A stretch of DNA of 64,000 nt. Source: an uncultured Prevotellaceae bacterium. Lineage in GTDB: Bacteria; Bacteroidota; Bacteroidia; Bacteroidales; Bacteroidaceae. The notes below the pieces were generated by a model. It had not been told where the DNA came from and did not search any database. It worked only from the letters and a program-made list of their open reading frames with translations. Positions 60,519 to 64,000 of this stretch are shown here, piece by piece. The stretch lies in the NCBI GenBank assembly GCA_902776475.1, contig CACYQD010000006.1, positions 87,993 to 151,992 on the forward strand, in the 5' to 3' direction. Numbering within the stretch: the first letter of the stretch is position 1; the number at the start of each line of letters is the position of its first letter. The translations under genes and the position numbers were made by a program.

Positions 60519-61798
60519 ATTTCACGGCGGTCTTCGTATAGGTTTGTCTCATAGATATGATAAAGGTGTGTGTAACTGGCTAGTATGTTTTTGTGTCGGA
60601 AAACGGGTGTATCGACTGGTTCACCCTTGGCATTATAAACCTGGACAACACTTTGGGGTGTCTCCCCAAGGAATTGAGTGTAGTGGAACTCATGTCCGCG
60701 GTATTCCGTACCTCCCAATGTGAAACGGCGGTATCCCAAGGAGAGTTTCCTGTCGGCTTTCCTTGCGGTGATGGTATATGGCAGTACACCGCACATGCGA
60801 TACTCGCCCGTGTCATCGATGATGCTCTTGCAAAGGTACATCATGCCTCCGCATTCTGCAATAACCCGTCCACCTTGTTCAGCAAAGAGCAAGATGGCTT
60901 CCCGTGCCGCCACATTTTCAGTCAAGGCATCGAGGTGCTTTTCAGGATAACCGCCAGGCAGGTATAGCAAATCACCGTCTTCAAGGGATGGGGCTTCCGT
61001 CTCGGGGTCGAAAAAAGTGATATTTTGAAAAGCGTCGAGCAACTCCTGGTAGATAAAGGAGAAAGACTCCTTGTTGCGAGCCACGACCAATCTCGGACTG
61101 TTTTTGGTCTTCCATCTGGTGGTGGGCTGAAATGTTGTTTCCGCACCAAGGGCGAGCAGACGGTGCCAATCCACATTTTCCTCCAACAGACTGATCAATG
61201 ATTGCGACTCAGGCATATCAGAAAAGTCGAGTCCAAGGTAGCGAGAGTCCTGTTCCAAATCGGGATGGTTGGGCAACATCCCATAGCAATCCAGTCCGAT
61301 TTCATCACACACTTGACGGAGCATATTCAAATGGCGCTTCGAGCCCACCCTGTTGAAGATCACGCCGCAGATATTCACGTCTTTCCGAAAATGGACAAAA
61401 CCAGATAGCAATGCAGCCAAGGAATAGGCCGACCGTTTGGCATCAACCACCAACACAACCGGCAATCCCAATGTCCGTGCGATTTCCGACGAGGAGCCAA
61501 GGTCACGGTCATAGCCGTCGAACAGTCCCATCATACCCTCCACGACGCATACGTCGGCATCTTTGCCATAATGGGCGAAGAGTTCTTGCACATGATGCGG
61601 CGAGGCCATGAATGTGTCGAGATTGATGCTTGGTCGTCCACAGACAATTTCATGAAATTTCGTGTCGATATAATCCGGTCCGCACTTAAACGGCTGTACG
61701 CTCTTTCCTTTCTCAGTGAAGAACGCCATCAGTCCACGGGCAATTGTGGTCTTGCCCGAGCCGCTTGAAGGTGCCGCTATCATAAAACTCGTTTTCAT
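60515..61798 (-). CDS. cbiA: Cobyrinate a,c-diamide synthase
   Basis: The open frame extends back to 61879 into the repeat region, but ATG at 61798 (MKTSFMIAAPSSGSGKTT) is the family start and gives 427 residues. The P-loop is SSGSGKTT, and YIDTKFHEIVCGRPSINLD follows. The C-terminal amidotransferase domain has its nucleophile Cys in VIAECGGMMYL and His in GHEFHYTQF. It amidates the a and c side chains. It is the first gene of the operon. The nearest -7 element ends only 6 bases before the ATG, so transcripts from it would be nearly leaderless; copies 2 and 3 of the repeat would give leaders of ~70 and ~145 bases. Confidence 0.95.
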   Translation of the reverse strand: MKTSFMIAAPSSGSGKTTIARGLMAFFTEKGKSVQPFKCGPDYIDTKFHEIVCGRPSINLDTFMASPHHVQELFAHYGKDADVCVVEGMMGLFDGYDRDLGSSSEIARTLGLPVVLVVDAKRSAYSLAALLSGFVHFRKDVNICGVIFNRVGSKRHLNMLRQVCDEIGLDCYGMLPNHPDLEQDSRYLGLDFSDMPESQSLISLLEENVDWHRLLALGAETTFQPTTRWKTKNSPRLVVARNKESFSFIYQELLDAFQNITFFDPETEAPSLEDGDLLYLPGGYPEKHLDALTENVAAREAILLFAEQGGRVIAECGGMMYLCKSIIDDTGEYRMCGVLPYTITARKADRKLSLGYRRFTLGGTEYRGHEFHYTQFLGETPQSVVQVYNAKGEPVDTPVFRHKNILASYTHLYHIYETNLYEDRREI

Positions 61799-61803
61799 TT
61801 GTG

Positions 61804-62036
61804 CAAAAGTACGATTAAGTGAGCGAAAAGCCAAATTTATTTGGGCTTTTCCGAACGAAGTACTTTCGGCGATAGCCAAAAGTACGATTAAGTGAGCGAA
61901 AAGCCAAATTTATTTGGGCTTTTCCGAACGGAGTACTTTCGGCGATAGCCAAAAGTACGATTAAGTGAGCGAAAAGCCAAATTTTATTTGGGCTTTTCCG
62001 AACGGAGTACTTTCGGCGATAGCCAAAAGTACGATT
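61804..62036 (-). repeat. Tandem repeat array of complete promoters upstream of cbiA
   Basis: Three full units start at 61804, 61877 and 61950 (73, 73 and 74 bases), with a 13-base fourth partial copy from 62024. On the minus strand every full unit contains TTTG, a 20-base spacer and TACTTTTG, a perfect Bacteroidota promoter. It also has two stem-loop-forming segments (GAAAAGCC/GGCTTTTC and CCGAA/TTCGG). The units differ by two changes in total (one A/G, one extra T). The last partial copy overlaps the stop codon of the WYL gene. Confidence 0.93.
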
Positions 62037-63066
62037 ATAATTTGCCCTCCTCATCCTCATACAGGTCAAGAGCTTCCCTCAGTTTGTCACGCATATACTT
62101 CACCGCATTCCGAGGATAGATAATCCTGATCCCGGGACCATAGGACATGAAGACCGAATACATCTCGAAGTTGATGACCACATCGATTCTGAAGACGCAA
62201 CTCCCATCTTCCGGATTCTCCCTGATCAGCTGTTGGGAACGATGAATGGGCTTGGTCTTGATGTATTTGCTTTGCTCCCGACTGGCCCAGAACTTGATAC
62301 ATCTCGGTGTGTTTTTGATATTCTTGCTCACCCCGATCACGTCATCGAAGAAATGCTCCGAGTCGAAATCGGGATTCTCACGGAATGGGACATCTATCGG
62401 TTCGACACTTTTGATGCGGTCGAGGGCAAGATTGTAGAGCATCAAGTCTTTTGCACGGCAACCAAACAGGAACCAGCGGTTGCGGAACTCTTTCAAAAGA
62501 TACGGGAAGAGGATGAACTCCCCGGGCTGTCTGGCCGAGAATGACTGGTACATGATGCGCAACGTCTGCTTGTGGGCAATGTAGTTGTAGAGCGGATTCA
62601 GCAAACGTATACCCTCCAGGTCGGGAACACTGTCGAAATGGATGATGGGCTTGCGGTTGTTGCGGCTGATGGCCAGTTTGTCCTGCAGGCGGCTCACCAC
62701 ATCCGCCATCTCGGAGAACTGCCCGAAATCCTCCAACTGCCTGAGCATGTCAACGGCTTCCTGCATCACCTCATAGTCGTTCTGCGACATCGGCATGTCC
62801 ATGATGGAATAGTCACTGTCCGCATAGCGGTAATACTTGTGGTCATACACCTCGATGGGAGCATTGTAGCCGAGTTTGTCGGAGCGCATCATCTGGATGT
62901 CGCCCTGCACGGTGCGGACGGAAACGCCCTTGCGGATGCCCTCCATATCATACAATGCCTCTGAGCAGGCATCCACCAAGTCTTCGAGTGTCCAACGGCG
63001 GTAGCGGTTGCGAAGACAGTTGTCAATGGTCTTGTAACGTATCAACGCATTCTTGTTTGCAGGCAT
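62035..63066 (-). CDS. WYL-domain transcriptional regulator
   Basis: The 343-residue protein has an N-terminal winged helix-turn-helix (~5-75; RYKTIDNCLRNRYRRWTLEDLVDACSEAL, VSVRTVQGDIQMMRSD). A WYL domain follows (~150-230; LRIMYQSFSARQPGEFILFPYLLKEFRNRWFLFGCRA) with a C-terminal WCX-type extension. WYL regulators sense nucleotides or nucleic acids and often control DNA-damage or defence genes. It starts 63 bases after the RlaP-like gene on the same strand, so the two probably form an operon. Confidence 0.92.
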   Translation of the reverse strand: MPANKNALIRYKTIDNCLRNRYRRWTLEDLVDACSEALYDMEGIRKGVSVRTVQGDIQMMRSDKLGYNAPIEVYDHKYYRYADSDYSIMDMPMSQNDYEVMQEAVDMLRQLEDFGQFSEMADVVSRLQDKLAISRNNRKPIIHFDSVPDLEGIRLLNPLYNYIAHKQTLRIMYQSFSARQPGEFILFPYLLKEFRNRWFLFGCRAKDLMLYNLALDRIKSVEPIDVPFRENPDFDSEHFFDDVIGVSKNIKNTPRCIKFWASREQSKYIKTKPIHRSQQLIRENPEDGSCVFRIDVVINFEMYSVFMSYGPGIRIIYPRNAVKYMRDKLREALDLYEDEEGKL

Positions 63067-63129
63067 GGTCGTTTGCTTTTATGATTGTATTGTCTGGTCT
63101 TCTTGATGTCAAAAGGAAGATTTTTCATA

Positions 63130-64000
63130 TTACATTCCGAATTGCTGTTTCCGAATCTCTATCATCAGGTCATTGACGAAATCCGTGTCTATCTTCTCAC
63201 GGATGGTGGACTGTTCCATCAACTGGTTCATCCGTTCCTTGTCACGCTCCAGCATCTCGATGATTTCCTCGTACTCGAACTTGTGGTTGCGGACATCCAT
63301 CAGGAACTGCCTGTCCTCAGTGCGCTGCAGGATCACTCCCCTACCCTCCGCTATCTCCGCTGCCATGTGCATCAGCCGAAAACAGTGCATCATGTTCTTC
63401 GAGTCGTAGTTCTTGTCAAGGTTCGACTCATAGCGTTTCGGATTGCGGTTGCTCACCCACTCCTGGTATTCTGCATACTGACAGCAATGGGTAGAATAAC
63501 CACTCTGGTTGTAGGAGATGAAGCACATCGGATGGGTGTGCTTGTCTTCGATGGAGGAAAGCCGTATCTCATCGGCCTTGGCATCCTTCTTGATGACACC
63601 TCGATAGCCTATCGGCACCATCTGCGAGAGCCTTTCGATGACAGCGGCCTTTTCTGTTTCTCCGTAATACTCTTGGCAGAAAGACAAGAACCGTCCGTCT
63701 TCTCTCCAGTCCGGATAAGCGGCGGTATGCGCCCCAAAGTCATAATACACGCCATAGATGTCGTGCATGTTGGGCACGTTGACAAGACCGCAGAACTCCT
63801 GATGCAGACTGCGGTTGTCGAGCCAGTCGCTGAACTTCGTGCTGCCCTGCCCTTTGAAAGTATAGATAAAATCGTATGGGGTCAGTCGCTCCGTCACGGG
63901 ATTGACAATCTTCTTGTTCAGTCCCCGCGCCTTCTCTATCTGCGACTTGGCATAGCCGAAGAAAGGATTGAAGCACTGCTTGCTGATGAACTGGTCGCGT
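63130..64000 (-). CDS. RlaP-like predicted nucleotidyltransferase, 5' end outside the window
   Basis: The frame stays open to the window edge; the GTG at 63897 is only an internal codon, since family-like sequence (QCFNPFFGYAKSQIEKARGLNKKIVNP) lies before it. About 290 residues are visible. The C-terminal helical part (MMHCFRLMHMAAEIAEGRGVIL, VRNHKFEYEEIIEMLERD) resembles the RlaP/YcgL-like DNA polymerase beta superfamily. The N-terminal catalytic GS...D-x-D part would be beyond 64000. These proteins are predicted to modify or repair RNA. Pairing with a WYL regulator is notable. Confidence 0.7.
   Translation of the reverse strand, partial: RDQFISKQCFNPFFGYAKSQIEKARGLNKKIVNPVTERLTPYDFIYTFKGQGSTKFSDWLDNRSLHQEFCGLVNVPNMHDIYGVYYDFGAHTAAYPDWREDGRFLSFCQEYYGETEKAAVIERLSQMVPIGYRGVIKKDAKADEIRLSSIEDKHTHPMCFISYNQSGYSTHCCQYAEYQEWVSNRNPKRYESNLDKNYDSKNMMHCFRLMHMAAEIAEGRGVILQRTEDRQFLMDVRNHKFEYEEIIEMLERDKERMNQLMEQSTIREKIDTDFVNDLMIEIRKQQFGM

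Noticed and set aside
61804-62036. CRISPR-like array
   Set aside because: The units are directly adjacent with no variable spacers and far longer than CRISPR repeats.
61815-62069. Open reading frame across the cbiA promoter array
   Set aside because: It is built from repeated copies of the same non-coding unit, and the peptide repeats itself; the promoters explain the sequence.
1-64000. tRNA, rRNA, intact transposase or phage genes
   Set aside because: I saw no cloverleaf, rRNA segments or recognisable transposase/integrase anywhere; the repeats present are local tandem duplications and palindromes.

Overview
The window is a bacterial chromosome segment whose promoters, proteins and decay products all point to the Bacteroidota, most likely a Prevotellaceae member (Prevotella/Segatella/Xylanibacter group). 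At least ten intergenic regions carry the Bacteroidota vegetative promoter (TTTG, about 20 bases, TAnnTTTG), Shine-Dalgarno sequences are mostly absent, lipoproteins carry acidic residues after the lipobox Cys, and two secreted enzymes end in a sorting-type tail. No rRNA, tRNA, CRISPR array or intact insertion sequence was seen.

Region 1 (1-25.4 kb) is mainly plant polysaccharide use and central metabolism. It starts with a small lipoprotein, a Sel1-repeat protein and a polysaccharide export lipoprotein. Uronate isomerase (uxaC), asparaginase, rubrerythrin, dapA with an AraC regulator and a histidine phosphatase follow. A minus-strand xylan block holds, in transcription order, an esterase, a GH10 xylanase with a large N-terminal extension, a CE1-type esterase with a degenerate second esterase domain, a DUF1573-GH3-PA14 enzyme and the phosphatase. 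A pectin block (GH28 and an SGNH acetylesterase) and a GH29 fucosidase are next. A sigma-factor/macro-like fusion protein lies divergent to a VWA-domain protein.

Region 2 (25.4-35.5 kb) is a cobalamin-riboswitch-led uptake operon: a BtuB-type TonB receptor, a BtuG-like surface beta-propeller lipoprotein, a BtuF-like binding lipoprotein and a BtuC-like permease. It is followed by GH43, an aldo/keto reductase and a COG0523 GTPase with an extreme His/Glu tract.

Region 3 (35.5-49.2 kb) holds a CotH-family protein, a GldB-like lipoprotein, ispE, a Nudix hydrolase, clpC, MgtC, RidA, an SDR and a TlpA-like thioredoxin. Between 43.7 and 47.5 kb there is clear gene decay: an orphan sorting-domain tail, the C-terminus of an aldo/keto reductase butted against a truncated TonB receptor, and an alpha/beta hydrolase with an in-frame amber codon just after its nucleophile elbow.

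Region 4 (49.2-62.0 kb) is the second B12 locus. A tandemly duplicated promoter drives a second cobalamin riboswitch, a second BtuF-like lipoprotein and a second permease. Converging on it is a seven-gene anaerobic corrin-ring operon (cbiA, cbiP, cbiB, cbiHC, cbiET, cbiGF, cbiJD), four of whose genes are two-enzyme fusions. Upstream of cbiA is a three-copy tandem repeat in which every unit carries a complete promoter. The window ends with a WYL regulator and a partial RlaP-like nucleotidyltransferase. Neither uptake unit has a visible BtuD ATPase, and cbiK/X, cbiL and the nucleotide-loop genes are not in the window.
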